Positions 1-12,833 of a stretch of DNA of 64,000 bases are shown here, in pieces; within the stretch, counting starts at the first letter, position 1, and every line of letters begins with the position of its first letter. Where the stretch lies: the NCBI RefSeq assembly GCF_021018805.1, contig NC_086247.1, positions 94,409,338 to 94,473,337 on the forward strand, given 5' to 3'. The notes below the pieces were generated by a model. It ran no database searches. It was not told where the DNA came from and saw only the letters and a program-made list of their open reading frames with translations. This DNA is from Prinia subflava. Its lineage: Eukaryota > Chordata > Aves > Passeriformes > Cisticolidae. A program made the position numbers and the translations under genes.

Positions 1-3000
1 TATGTCTGCTGTGGCTTATTGAAATTGCCATGAACAAGATTACCAGCATTTAAATAACATAGGGGGTATGGCCAGAAAATATTAGGTACTTTCAAAAGCA
101 AGACCAAAGCATGATGAAGGTTAAAGTTGATGGGTTTTTTAATCTTGACTTGATAATTTCAAGAAACCTTTGAAGTGACAGAATTATCTTTATTCACATC
201 CTGTATCGACAAATACTCTGAGGCTAACTTTTATACGATACCTTTTATGTGAATATATACACAGATGCATGAATGCATGCATAGAGAGAGGAAAAAAATT
301 AATAACTTTTTTATTTATTTTCCTTTCTAATTAAATGCTAAGGTTACCTCAAGGGAAAGGTTTTTGTATGATGACAAGATTGAGGTTGAATTAAGGTTTA
401 TAATCGATGCTCAGAGAATGTTGCATGTAACTTGGCTATCCTGGCTCATAATAAAATCTCCTCCATTGGATTACTGGACTTGTTCAAATCATATGACTTT
501 CTTTGAATTTTGATACAGCTGTTTTACTTACTTGGGCAATGTCTTTGCCCACAATATGAACTTCTCACTCCAAGGGAACAGCACTACGTCTTTTTGGAAC
601 AGACCAGCTGGCTGAATCAGTAAAGAAGCTGCAGCAGTCACTGTGGTGTTGCCTATACTGGCTTTGCTGTCAATCATGCTGCATGCTGGAATCCATGCAG
701 CCAAACACCACTACTTAAGAACCCAACATAAATAAGACATTGGATGCACTCATGTTTCATCAAAAGGCTATTTTATTCCTGGACAATTCTTAACTCTGGC
801 ACTTCCCCTGAAGAAAAAAGAGTTTGTGAGAAGTTACAACCAAGAACAGAGCCTAAAGAGAATAAGATCATTTATTACATTGAGTAGCAAAGGTGCAGAA
901 ATAAAGGTTGCACAAATGGCAAGTTTACGATGAAAATAGAAAGTGAAGTCTGGTCATGTAAGGAAAATCTGCAAATTTCTCAGTGGAGACAGAGTTGCTG
1001 GGATTCATAGGACTCCAACTGTATTTTGTACCCTGAATTGTTTTGCACAATGTCATGGTGCAATTGTCCTATTCTCTATGTTATTATAATGTTGGAGGTT
1101 TTGTTTGATTTTTTAAGGGTTATTTTAATTTCAAATTATATTAGTTTTCAGATTATACAATTTTAAATTACATTGAAGATGTAAAACTCTAGAAACAGAG
1201 AGAGACTATTTTTCTCAAGCATGTTATAAACCCTTTCTGGAAAACTGGGAAGCTGTACAAAGCCCAGGTCCTCATCCCTGTAGATACTTCAAGATGAGCA
1301 ATGACTGAGGTGGAGACTTGTACAGACACTTTCTTGTTTCCTGCATCCCTAAAAAAAACACTTAGAAACTTGCATGGAAAAATGTAGCCTGTGCATAAAT
1401 TTTTCTGTGACACCCAACAATTTATGTGCCCTTTGTATACAGTCCTCAACAGCAGCTTGCTCCCGCCGCTACATACAGAAAATGTCATGAGCTCATCAAA
1501 TAAGAGTTTTCCATGTGAAGGAACACAATGATTTATACACAGTCATCATTCACTGAACACCTACAAGAAGCATATGGATAGAGGAAAGGTCTCTCAGAAA
1601 AAGGGAGTGGGGTGTGGAATATGAACAAATATCAAGCCTTGATTACAGGATTGGGTAACAAACTCTGGGATATTGTCTTAAGAAATAAATAACCCCATTT
1701 TGTGAAATATTTACTGTGGCAAAAATAATAGTGCCAAAAGACCTGTTCTCCAGAGGCTAGAAAACAGGTGTGAGTATTAACATGTAAACAAAGACCTTTG
1801 GATACTGTGACAATAGCAAATTTGGCAATTCCTATTGAAACTGGTATTCAGTTAGCCAGCAATCATTAAATAAAGCAAGTTGGTTTGTGTTTGGGTTTTT
1901 TCCTCTGCTGATATACTCTGAAATTGCTATGTCTTTTCCTTTACAGCTGCAGGTCAATTTTTCATACACTGCAAACTACCCCTGCATGCTCATTGCGTGT
2001 GACTTGGGGGCAAGTTAATGCATTTCGAGGCATAGGTTTGGCTTTTCTGGCTCACTTGCACTCATCGCATATGTCACTGATGAATCCTATGATTTAAAAT
2101 ATTGGTTTTACTGAGAATACTTTCAGGACACTGTGGAATCAACATCCTTTACAAATGTCCATGTTTTCAGGTACATTAGAGAAAGCTTGTTTCAGTTTAG
2201 CAGAAAATTTCTCTTAGCTTTTCAATACAAAAACTGAAACCATAATACTTTTTAAGCTCTCTTGCAGATTCATGTTGGTTTGGTCTACTCAAGAGGGAAC
2301 TGATTTTTTTCTTTTTTAATCTTTGTGTTTTGCCCATTCCTTAAGAGGCTTTCCATCTAACCACAAAGGGAGCTACCACATCATCCCCAGTCCCACCAAG
2401 AGACAAGTCCCTATGTACTGTTATGTCCATACAGACCCTCCATGAGGTCGATACAGTCTGCCTTCCTCATATATCCTTATCCTGCAGTATTAAGCATAAA
2501 AATCAGAACTGGTGGGCAAGCAAGGCTCTGATTAATTCAGAAGAACTGAATAGGCAAGGTCTATACCCGCCAGGGCACCCCCAGAGGATTAGAGCCCTGG
2601 TTACCAGACAGACAACATCATTCTCTTGCCAGGTTCCACAAAAGATACTTTGGGTCAAATTTTGCTCTCCAATGTACACTTTTCATTATTTGTGAAGCTG
2701 CACCGTATTTACAGCACAGAGCAGTCAGTACTTGGCTCCATTATTTTACTTTTCCTCTTTTTTTTTCCATTTAAAGAAGCCAACCAACTACAAATATTAT
2801 AGAGCTGAATGAATGGCATAAAGCCAAAAGTGTAAAGATTGAGAGGCTGCCCTAATTTTAAAACTGTTCTGTTGGCTTTTGATTTTGGCTTAATTTAATT
2901 TTGAACCTGCAGGACTTAATGAAGCTGTACCTTTGAATTTCCTGGCACTTACCACTTTCACTCTGATTTGTATCTCTATAGACATTGCTAAGCTCTATTT

Positions 3001-3090
3001 AGAAAAATGCAAAATCTAAAACACTCCAGTGTTCCTATAAAGCTCTCATTCTAAATCTCTGTTGAAAATATATCTTTTCTGACTTGCACA
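1..3090. other. Noncoding AT-rich stretch, no gene seen
   Basis: No recognisable gene, RNA gene or young repeat. Open frames here are under 100 codons and lack domain-like composition. The only local texture is a small cluster of ATGCAT words near 264-281 and short A/T runs. The sequence reads as ordinary vertebrate intergenic or intronic DNA. Confidence 0.7.
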
Positions 3091-3099
3091 TATCTGTTA

Positions 3100-3213
3100 A
3101 TTTTGCTCTCCCTGTGCTATTATTTATCTCTGTAACTGTATTGTTTAACTCCTGTAAAGTGGTTTTGGGATACACTTTGGATGAAAGACGCTATACAAAA
3201 TAAAGTTGTATTG
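3100..3213 (+). repeat. Ancient interspersed-repeat tail (LINE/SINE 3' end type)
   Basis: The segment around 3154-3205 reads as a run of CCTGTAAAG, a TTTTGGGATAC word, TTGGATGAAAG and then CGCTATACAAA. That order closely resembles the 3' tail shared by several old amniote L2/L3/CR1-type LINEs and SINEs that borrow their ends, in which a 'GTAAAGCGCTTTGGGAT' word is followed by 'GGATGAAAGGCGCTATA'. The copy is diverged and has no intact coding part. The subfamily is not determined, and the assignment rests on remembered similarity only. Confidence 0.5.
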
Positions 3214-6200
3214 TTTTGTACAAGCTGGCACATACTTGTGCTTGGTTCCGCATAAGCTTGGCAGAGATCTCTCTTACAGTGCAGTGCTTTAAAGTGTTTC
3301 TCTCCAGCTTTTTTTTTTCATCTTTCCCACTTCCTTTTGCTGGTTAGGATGTACTACAAGAATACAGCTGTTATGATTAATAGGTGACTAAAAGTTTATT
3401 TTCTACCCAGACCTTGTCCTTTTCCCCATCAAATATTTTTGAAACAAGGATAATTTTACTGAGGGACACAAGGCTGCAACATTGACCTGACTGAAATCTA
3501 GGTACAGGAAAGAAACTAAAAAATCCATCTGGTTTTTTTTTAATGTAACATCTACTTTGATTTTTATAAGCAATCAGAGGTGATTAATGCTTGGGAACAC
3601 TGTTCATTATATGAGCCTTTCTGTATCCTTGGTCAAATAAAGCAAGCAGGTGCAAGTCATAGGAGTTACTGATTATTTATGGCTTTTAGATACTTTGTGG
3701 GTTTAGCTGGTGAGAAAAGTTTTATTCCACTCACATGGACAAAACACAACCAACTGTCTGGACTGATTAAATTCACATTGTTGCATGAGCACATGGCAGA
3801 CAGGGGAAAAATTATAAAATCTCACTGGCTATGCCATGGCAACTGAGCAAACAGCTCATGGGAAGAATGTGAATAATAGAAAATAGCAATATTTCTCTTT
3901 GTGTTTTCAGACTTGACAGTTTTATCCCCACATCTGCCTGATGTCCGGTGAACAAGTAAAGCGCTTGTACTAGCTACTCTGGTTCTCAGTGATTTTGCTC
4001 ATCCTCGTCTAAGAGTTGTCTCAAGACGTTCCATGTACATTTTGAACTTTAGGAGTAGGAACCAGAAATATTTGGGGGTTTTATATGTATGTGAGGAAAC
4101 CACAGAAATAGAAATGTGCTTCTTATGAGAGGTTTTTAAAATTTACTTTAGCATACACATTCAGAATTTCAGTTTTCTGGACAGAAAAATGAATGTTGGA
4201 ATCATTTTTCTGAATGTGTTTCAAGTCAAATGCCAGACTTTCACAGGGACCATTGAAAAATGTGAACTATGTTCAAAATCTTCTACACATATTTATTTCT
4301 CTTCAGTTCACAGAATCTGCACTGTCTGAAAACCAGATATCAGCAGAACCAGGTTCTGGTTGCACTCATAAGACAGAGCTCAGATGATGCTTCCTTCTAT
4401 CTCTAAAATCCACACATTTGATTTTGCAGCATCCAGCATGACTTTTGATCATTCATTTGCTGTATGTGCCATGGGAACTTTGCTCTTCTGAAGCAAGACT
4501 TACATGTCTTTGGTGCTTCTGGAAAACTAGTTGGTAAGTTTGACCTTACAAACAGGAGAGTTTGACCTTTGGTAGGAATATTACTTGCAATTTCCCCTTA
4601 ACTCCAATGTACTTTGAACTAACTATATACTCTATTTCAGGTGGTCCATTTTAGTCATGGTCAGTGGCAGGCCTGCTGACAGGATTCAGAAGAGACTGAC
4701 AGGGAAAAGTTATATTTTTCATATCAGGTATGATGCAGTTTCAGTTCTGCATTTCGAAGAAGGCTGGTGTGATCTGATAGCTCTAATGCTACAAAATAAA
4801 ATCCTAAAAGGTTCCATGTATATGACAATGTCTGTGACAAAAGGGGATAATGAGTTCTATTTTTTTCCATGCTAATGAATTTGGGTTTTTAAAAAGGATA
4901 TTTAAAATACTGTCGTTCCATGAAACTAGGAACCTGATTTTTTTGCCTTATTTTTTTGCTGCTGTTTCAGTAAACAGAAGTGTTTTTGACAAAATCAGTA
5001 TGGAAAGCACATTGAGCTCTCTTTCATATCAGTGGAGTGACCTTAATTGGACGTTTTACCCTATCACAATAGTATGAAAATTAAAATACTTTTTTGTTCT
5101 GGAAGATCCACCTTGAGCCAGAAGATCTGGAAGAATCTGAGTTTCCCAGCTGCTGTAAAGGCCTAGGGGTAACTGGAAGTTGAGAAAAAAAAAAACAAGG
5201 AAAGAAAGATACATTGAAAACAGCAATTACACATACTGAAGAAGACGTAAAGAGCACTGAAATCTATTATGTAAAGAATTATAACCATAGAAACTGCTAC
5301 TGAACTCAAGGACCAAGGACTCAAGGACTCAAAATTTTAATATCTAAAATATTTGATTAGAGAATTACAATTACCTATCAGACTATCTCGCAGTAGATAA
5401 TAGGGCTCTTAGTCTCTGGGACCAGAAAAAAATCCCACAAACATATATTCCTCACCATCAGCTCTGTTGCTCTCCAGACCTGCTATTGCCTTTTTAATGT
5501 AGACAAAGCCTTGCAGTAGTAGAGTATTCATGGGATATCAGTAGGTTATTTCACAGTTTTTCAACCAACTTTTATGTCACATAGGTTTTGAGGCAACTTG
5601 CAAATAAGATATAAGATTGTTTATGTGCTTGATGCGCTTAAAATGTATGTTGCATGGAAAGCAAGCAGGAAATCCTTGAAATAATGGACAATGTAGCTTT
5701 GATGACACTCATGACTATGTGTTTTGGTTCCCTTCTTTTTCTAGTACATCTGTCTGGTCAACCAGAATGTTTCTACCTGTCTCATCACTTGTCTTGTCAT
5801 TTGGATTTTATGTTCTTTTCTCCTTTATTTATCCTCTGCTTGGCAAATTTATCAAAACACTGTGACAGAAGAAAGCTGAAGGTTACAGATAATTAGGAAT
5901 GCTCAAAATGTTTACAAAGGAAGTTCATACACAGTGCTAATGTCTCTCATGAGTTGCATTCCCATAAATTTGGAACCCACTTGGTCTTATTTACACAGGA
6001 AGAAATCTGAGCTGAGAGTTAAAATATATTTATTACTTCACGCCAAAGTTAAAGAAGAGGGTAAAAGGCTGATAATTATTTCTGAAAGTAAGGAATAATT
6101 CTGAAAAATGAAGCAAAGGATACTTCTGGACTGAGCTCTGCTTACAATGAGGCAAAAATTGAGTTCTGCTATTGATTTAATGAAAACAGGACCAAACACT

Positions 6201-7679
6201 GTGTGCCACTTGTCCATATGAAGTAATTTGAATGGGCTGAGCAGAAACACAATAGTTGAGACAGGGAATGAAAAACACCCACAACATTATACACCTTCAA
6301 TTCACTGAGGAGAGCTTTTCTCATGAAGGGGTATATTATTCCCTTATGTGTATGTGGCTTCCATTACCAGTAATGGGAGTTGATCACACACAGAGAGGAG
6401 AATGGACTCCTCCATCTGACATCTCGCTGGCTGCCTGGTATAAAGCCAATAGACAATGCCAAGTTATTCTGATCGAGCTACTAATTAGAATCATGTTGTA
6501 TATTGCTGAAGTTTGTTTATTTTTATGAGAGCATTAAAATTTCAGAAGAGCTGCATTCGGATCTCTCTTAGTGCACACACATACTACAGGCAGTCTCCTT
6601 GTTTTACATGACATGCAGGGGTACAGCATACATGCTGTCTCTTTTGTGTTTTGCTGTCGTGGTCTAGAGATGGCAGCATGTGAAATTATAGCCCCTGCTG
6701 TGTAATGTTTTTAATATGTACAAATGCACTGGCTGAATTAAAGGAGCAGCATTGGTAGCTCAGCCCAACACTGACTTCATTATATATTATTGCAATTAAA
6801 TATGTTTGAAAATGTAAGTATGTTGCAAAGCCTGATGGTCTGGGCCTCTTGCCTCCTTCTTCCCCTCTTTCCTCCTCTCTTCCTCCCCGCTACCCACTAA
6901 TATACACAGCCAATTTTGCCACAGTCCCTGTTTTCCAAAAGGAACCAGTGTGTCACATTGCTAAGTTTTCATGTCTAAACTCTAAACACTGCTTAAACAT
7001 CTGAATCATCAACACTTTTAAGGGACTTGTCCATACAAAATTGTGAGACAGTCTGTGGGCAAGGGATGGGAATGGCCACAGAATAACAGCTCTAGTAGAA
7101 AATGATGCATTGACAGTGAGGGACAATTATCCTCAGCAGGCCAGTACAGCAGGATTGAATCCAGCCTGAAAAAATGACAGTGGTTTATTCTCTTACGAAA
7201 GGGTGACATTTTCTTATTTTACTGGGAAGTGTGGCAGGGAACCCAAAAACTAGACAAGTCTCCCCAAGGTGAGTGTACCCTCTGCTTATTTTTGAAAGCA
7301 CCATGCCTTATTAGAAATGAGGGGTCTATTTCATGCCCAGCTGCAACAACAAAATTAAATAAGTAAATTAATATGCACTTACACACCCTGTGTTTCAGGC
7401 TCTGCTGTTCACACTATTCAAATGTTAAAGGCCGTGATTGCGGCCACCGACATAGAATTTTGACGTATATTTTTTGGTCTTCCACAAGATCTGCTGGTCT
7501 CTTTCCCAAGAATACTAAGCCCATGTAAGTGAAAAGAACAGGGGTTTATCTTTTTTAATCAGGATGCTAGAAGTAAAACATGCATTTTTTCTGTTTTTGA
7601 AAACATTGATTCCATGTTAGTCTGTCTGCTTTCTATGCTTTCTTCTCTATTCCTGGAATGGCTCAGGATAGCTCTAAAA
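3214..7679. other. Noncoding AT-rich stretch, no gene seen
   Basis: No gene, RNA gene or clear mobile element recognised. Open frames are at most 90 codons and scattered on both strands without splice-linked continuity. Short homopolymer and purine runs occur, for example near 5185-5196, and a pyrimidine-rich patch lies near 6845-6890. Confidence 0.65.
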
Positions 7680-7737
7680 ATTGAATATACTGAATGCATT
7701 TTTTGAATGCATATTGAATATATTGAATGCATTTTTT
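7680..7737. repeat. Short tandem duplication (about 33-bp unit, 1.8 copies)
   Basis: The block 7680-7712 is followed directly by 7713-7737, which repeats its first 25 bases with one substitution (ATTGAATATACTG versus ATTGAATATATTG, then the same GAATGCATTTTTT). This is a local slippage-type or small segmental duplication with no coding content. Confidence 0.75.
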
Positions 7738-8371
7738 GTATTAGAAACAGTTACTAATATGTAAGGGTTTTTAGCCCTTATATGGGCTGGTTTTTATATT
7801 GTCAGGCTCATACCTATACCAAAAAGGAATCACAGGTGACTATAAAAGAGCTAGTGAGAGAGAGACAGAGTTTCTTGGGTAAAGCAGATTTGAATTAACA
7901 TTTTAACATTTTGTTTACATCTGTAAAATCTTCCAGAATTTTTATGTTTCAAATAAGGCACCACCATGCAACCATCAGATGATAGAGGCTTACTTGAATG
8001 CACTTCTCTCCTGAAATAACCCATTGTCAGGCATGGTTTGGAAGGAGCTTCTAATGATTTTTGCACTTTCCAACAACGTAAGTAAAATGCTGAATTTGTC
8101 CTCTGTGCCATCATGCCATTAGCCTTGACTGCTGTTAGTTTCTCTGTTTGTTTTCACTGAAGGTATGTTTTTTCAGGGTGAAGGAAGCTTGTGGGTGGGA
8201 AACCTCTCTCCTGTATCTATCAGGTGGTTACCTTCTCCTTTTTAAGGGTTCATTTCACAAAGCTAGGCAAAGGCTTCATGTGTGCTTCAATTAAGAAGTT
8301 TACCTTTCAGCACTCATTTCATTAGGAAGGGTAATTCAAATCACGCCCCTCTGCAGAGTGAGACATCTGAA

Positions 8372-8392
8372 GGGAGGGCTGGGGTGGGAGGG
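8372..8392 (+). other. Canonical G-quadruplex motif
   Basis: Five runs of three or four G's are separated by loops of one or two bases (A, CT, T, A), which meets the usual four-run G3+ N1-7 definition. A second G-rich patch follows at 8416-8428. The motif stands out in otherwise AT-rich DNA. No adjacent gene or promoter was recognised, so any role is unknown. Confidence 0.75.
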
Positions 8393-8843
8393 TGAAAACA
8401 GGACTTAAGATTTAAGGGGGCAGGGGCTAGACAAGGAACCTGGTGGCAGGGGGAGAAATCTCCCTGGACCTCCAGCACTCCTATTTCTAGCAGAGCATAG
8501 TAATCTCCCATGCACCAGATACCATCTGCAAATGAAAGGACCCATTTTTCTACAAGAAAAGGTGAAGTCAGCAAAAACCTTCTTTAAAGCAGCTTGCTAA
8601 AATGCAAACTATTAAAATATGAAGTCTCACTTCCCTTGCCTGCTCCATGGCAGCCCCTTAGTTAGCAGAGATCACATTATCCAATCCTTTGCTAGAACAC
8701 TATTCAAGTTTTAGCAATTCCCTGTCAAATGTTAAATAGTTTGCCAAAGAATAATAGATGCTTTACATTTTATGCATTACTAGTTCTGAGACTAGAGCTA
8801 TAAAAGTTTTCTATTTACATGTAAGCACTGAGAGAAGTTTTTC

Positions 8844-8904
8844 TTTTTTCTTTTTTTCCTTTTTTTTTTTTTTGTTGTTGTTGTTGTTGTTGTGGTTTTT
8901 TTTA
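8844..8904. repeat. Poly-T and (TTG)n low-complexity tract
   Basis: T-rich sequence with interspersed C's runs into a pure T block (about 8860-8873), then seven TTG units to about 8893, then more T. This is a simple-repeat microsatellite. Confidence 0.9.
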
Positions 8905-11743
8905 ACTTGATAAATATACATAACTCCTTTACAATGGGGCTCTTGTGTTGCTAATGGGGACCCTTAATGGAGAGTTATATTTCCAGGATTATATCTTTAT
9001 TCAGTTGCAAATTATTTTGGGGGGGAGTTTTAATACTCTGCTTCAGTCTATGAATAATAGTATCATTTGAATGCAGCGGACACCTGGTGCAGTAGAAGGA
9101 CAGTGGGAGCTCTAGACTGACCTGGTATGACTGCCAACTTTGCATTTTCCCAGCCTTTCCTATCCGCTCCATTCAGCATCTAATTTCATTCTCCCTCAGC
9201 AAAATGCTAGACACTTGTAACTTTATTCTCCCTCGGCAAAAACTTGCTCTCTTGTAAGGAGGGAAAAAAACAAAGTGAAAAAAAAAATTCATCTTATCAA
9301 TCTCTTCTTATACAGAGACTAGTAATTTGAAGGTTGGGTAAAGTTTCAGGAAAAAACTTCCAATTAAATACTGTAAAAAGATAAAATAACAGTGGCCTTG
9401 CTGCTGCCCAATAGCTTTCTTGAAGCGCTCTTTTGTTGATTTATTGTACATTAGCCACTGAGCCATGCAAAGAACATTACGTTTCAGAAAGAGCTATTCG
9501 TATGCGGCCTGCATCCTCTCCAAAGACAATCAGGCCTGTATTGCATTTTGCAAATTTATACCAGGATGTTGGTTTAGAGTGTTTCCCTGAAAAGTTTTTC
9601 AAGTAAGTGTCTGCTTTCATAGGCAAGAGTGATTGAGGCACACAAACAAACCTTTGTTTCAAAACTCACAGATGTATGGCTGGAGCAGAGCTTTGTTTTC
9701 CACTTTAAGGAGTATTCTCAGATTTTTGTTTTGAGCACAACACAGGATTGTACAAAAAAATCAGCTTGAGGATGAATGTCTGGTATAATCTCAGGCTTTC
9801 CAGATTTTCCCAGGGTTAATTTTTCTACTCTGAACTTTGTGGGGAGGGAGTTGTTGTTGGGGTTTTTGTTTTGTTTTTTTCTTTCCTTTTCTTTTTAATT
9901 CAGGACTCTAACAAAGAAGCTCTGGGTACTTTAGTCTTTAATGACTTTAGGAAACTTCATTTCAAAGCTATTTGGGAGTTTGTGGTCTTGATAACATACT
10001 TCTTGTGCCTAGCTCTGATCAAGTTCTTGTTCTTCTTTTACCCTTGCATCATCATTTTTGAGCATGGTGCTATGCATTGGTGCTTGTCATTTCTGGGGTG
10101 GGGAGATAGCCACCTGTGACCTGGTCTACAAGAGATGAGCTTCCAGATACACCCTTTGATGAGTGTAGGTCTGTGTATGAACACTGACCCAAATGACCAA
10201 ACTAATGCTAAATCACAAGATGTACCTAGTTACAAAACCCTACTTAAACACACCTTTCTGACAGGCTCAGGTTGGCTGCTGAGCAATAAAATAGAATCAA
10301 AAGTGACCCCAGCTGCCAAAATACTGAAGTGTTTCTGATAACAAACATAGCAGAAGGAAATCCCAGGTACTACATGTTATACATCTGATTGGGAAAGGGA
10401 GGACACACACTGGCATAGTAGCGTTGCTCCGTGTTAAGCTGTGGGCTAGATGCACAGGATGAAGTTGTGGCTGGAGCAAAGTTACTGGAATTTTGCCATT
10501 TGCTTCCACGGAGCCAGAATTTCACCTTAGCAAGCAATGTACTGTGGCTCCAGCCAGATTCACAAGAGCTATCAGGAAAGAACTGCGGTCAGAAAGTCCC
10601 AGCTCTGTCCCCTGGTCCTATTACATCTCTTGCTATGAGAGCCAAAGCTGTTCTATCACCATTCAGCAAAATTGTAAGGTGCAGAAAACTGCATTCCCCG
10701 CAGTCCCAGTAGGTCTTTGAAGAAAGGAAGGAGGAAAAAGAGAGGGCAAGTTACAGACCCTGGTCCACAACTTCCTCAGATACCTAATCTAGAAGGAATT
10801 CAACTTTGTAATAATGTCCCTTAGGTGAGACCAAGGTGAACATGCTGGCAAAGACACAGTGCTGTTGATCAGGGTTTTATTAGAAATTTGCCAGGCATGT
10901 TTTGTTTTGAGGCTGAAAATTTGTTTCACCACTGGACACTTTTCACAGGGAAAATATCTTTTTCTGTCAAGAAATCTGCTATTTTGTGTGAAGACCAAAC
11001 ACTTGGAAAGCACAAGCTTTTGACCCTAGATCAAGACTCTATATTAAAATAACAAAAATTGTTGGTTTGGTAATCTTGGTGTGTGTTAGCAGTTTAATGG
11101 TAGTTTGAATACCTTCTGCCTTCAGTATCTTCTAATAAATTAATTTCCCAGGTAAGCAGTGGTGTAAGCTTTATGCAAAAGACAAAGACCATGGTGCAGT
11201 GCAGGCTAATCTTCCAGGTGGTAGCAAACGACATGAGGAACTTCAACTACAGTTCCCAAAACTACATATTTCAAGGGTATGAGAGGAGAATCATATTCAA
11301 GTGGTTTAAAACAAAGCCTTTTTTGCTTTTTCTGCACACAGGAGCAAGATCTAATTAGACCTTACCTTTTCACCTTTTCTGGTGGAGAATTACTGAAAAA
11401 AAAAATGTCATTCAATATTTATACCATCAATAGGCACAGTTGCTTTTTCTTTGTAAGTGTAACGCAATGTGTAAGTAATTGCAAAATTGGCATGATTTTA
11501 ATAGTTAGTGCAGGCCCTTATTTACTTGAGGGTGAATGCTGTCCTCTCCATGGTATGAGGGATTTACAGACATGGTAGAACCTGTGACGTTTCTCTGAAT
11601 AAGGAAGACCAGCTGACGAATTCTTACAGGGCATATCAACCCTCTCTCCTGTACATTGCAGAACCAAAACCTCCACCAACTATTACTCCCTTTCAACAAA
11701 TCACCAGCTGGCATTGCTCCATAGCTGGTCTTCTAAGCTGGTA
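8905..11743. other. Noncoding stretch, no gene seen
   Basis: No supported gene. Overlapping small open frames around 10.1-10.7 kb occur in three frames and on both strands, as expected by chance in a locally GC-richer patch. A T/G-rich patch lies near 9850-9897. Confidence 0.6.
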
Positions 11744-11800
11744 GCATCTAAAATGCTCTAAAAATCTAAAATGCATCTAAAATCTAAGCATCTAAAATGG
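11744..11800. repeat. Local tandem array of a GCATCTAAAAT-type word
   Basis: Four to five imperfect copies of GCATCTAAAAT or its shortened form (CTAAAA, TCTAAAATGCATCTAAAAT) lie in about 57 bases. They sit immediately upstream of the CR1 copy. This is most simply replication slippage at or near the insertion boundary. Confidence 0.7.
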
Positions 11801-11820
11801 GAGCATCTTTTGGGAATGTA

Positions 11821-12630
11821 GAGCTCTGCAAAGAGACCTGGAATGGTCAGATGGATGGGCAAAGTCCAATAGGATGAAGTTTTATAAGTCCAAGTACCAA
11901 GTCCTGCATTTTGGCCACAATAACCCCCTGCAGTGGTATAGGCTGGGGACGGTGTGTCTGGACAGTGCCCAGGCAGAGAAGGACCTGGGGGTTCTGGTCG
12001 ACAGCAGCTGAACATGAGCCTGGTGGCCAAGAAGGCCAAGTGCATCCTGGCCTGGATCAGGAATGGTGTGTCCAGCAGGAGCAGGGAGGTCATTCTTCCC
12101 CTGTACTGGGCACTGCTGAGGCCACACCTCGAGTACTGTGTCCAGTTCTGGGCCCTCAGTTCAGGAAGGACATTGAGACGCTTGAGCATGTCCAGAGGAG
12201 GACACAAGGCTGGAGAGGGGCTTGGAACACAAGCCCTGTGAGGCATGGCTGAGGGAGCTGGGGTTGTTTAGTCTGGAGAAAAGGAGGCTCAGAGGTGACC
12301 TTATATCACTCTACAACTCCTGAAAGGTGGCTGTAGTCAGGGGAGATTTGGTCTCTTTCTCCAGGCAGCAACAGACAGAATGAGAGGACACAGTCTCAAG
12401 CTATGCCAAGGGAAATACAGGTTGGATATTATGAAAAAGTTTCCTATGGAAAGAGTGATAAAGTACTAGAATGGCCTGCCCAGGGAGATGGTGGAGTCAC
12501 CCTCCCTGGATGTATTTAAAAAAAAGATTGGATGTGGCACTCGGTGCCATGTTCTAGTTGAGGTGTTAGGGCATGGGTTGGACTCTATGAGCTTGAAGAT
12601 CTATTCCAATCTAATAATTCTGTGATTCTG
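11821..12630 (+). mobile_element. CR1 LINE, 5'-truncated, 3'-complete copy
   Basis: This is a non-LTR retrotransposon of the CR1 clade in plus orientation, about 810 bp, with the 5' part missing as is usual for CR1. The 5' two thirds translate, with frame changes and stops, to the C-terminal part of the CR1 ORF2 polyprotein. The recognisable words in order are a QVLHFG-like stretch, [58 protein letters not shown] and KRLDVALG. The 3' end carries the avian CR1 terminus with ATTCTGTGATTCTG at 12617-12630. It is dead as a coding unit. No target-site duplication was evident, which is normal for CR1. The antisense open frame at 11758-12246 is a shadow of this element. Confidence 0.95.
11870..12560 (+). 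pseudogene. Degenerate C-terminal remnant of CR1 ORF2 (reverse transcriptase polyprotein)
   Basis: This is the coding relic inside the CR1 copy. Reading all three plus frames is needed to follow the protein, so several frameshifts are present. In-frame stops also occur, for example soon after the VLVD motif near 12000. The longest surviving plus-strand fragments are 95 and 113 codons and overlap in different frames. Only the region after the reverse-transcriptase catalytic palm remains, and the endonuclease and YxDD-bearing parts are absent. It has no expected function. Confidence 0.85.
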
Positions 12631-12810
12631 CAACTTGGCGCAGGCTGCAATCTCCCAGTCCCCAGTCCCTGGGATTCAGAGCTCCCCAAGTGGGCGAAAT
12701 TGTAACCTGTTTACCAAACTCAGACAGGTGAGATGTCACAAGCAGTTGCAAATTCAACCATTTTTAAGTTTCGTTGTGTACAACTCTGTAAAAGGACTTC
12801 CAAAACAGTA

Positions 12811-12833
12811 GAACTTCCTAGAAGTTCCTAGAA
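12811..12833. promoter_or_regulatory. Two STAT/GAS-type palindromes in tandem
   Basis: TTCCTAGAA occurs twice (815-823 and 825-833 of the 12-kb block), each fitting the TTC-N3-GAA STAT consensus, with centres exactly 10 bp apart. The pair lies about 180 bp downstream of the CR1 terminus. Motif content alone does not show function, because such 9-mers occur by chance. The paired arrangement may equally be a small tandem duplication. Confidence 0.3.

Noticed and set aside
10493..10530. TTTGCCATTTGCTTCC...GAGCCAGAATTTCACC resembling part of an old amniote repeat
   Set aside because: Only about 38 bp of loose similarity recalled from memory; not enough to call.
11758..12246. 162-codon minus-strand open frame, the longest in the window
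   Set aside because: It lies antisense over the CR1 reverse-transcriptase remnant and shows no protein-like features; it is a shadow.
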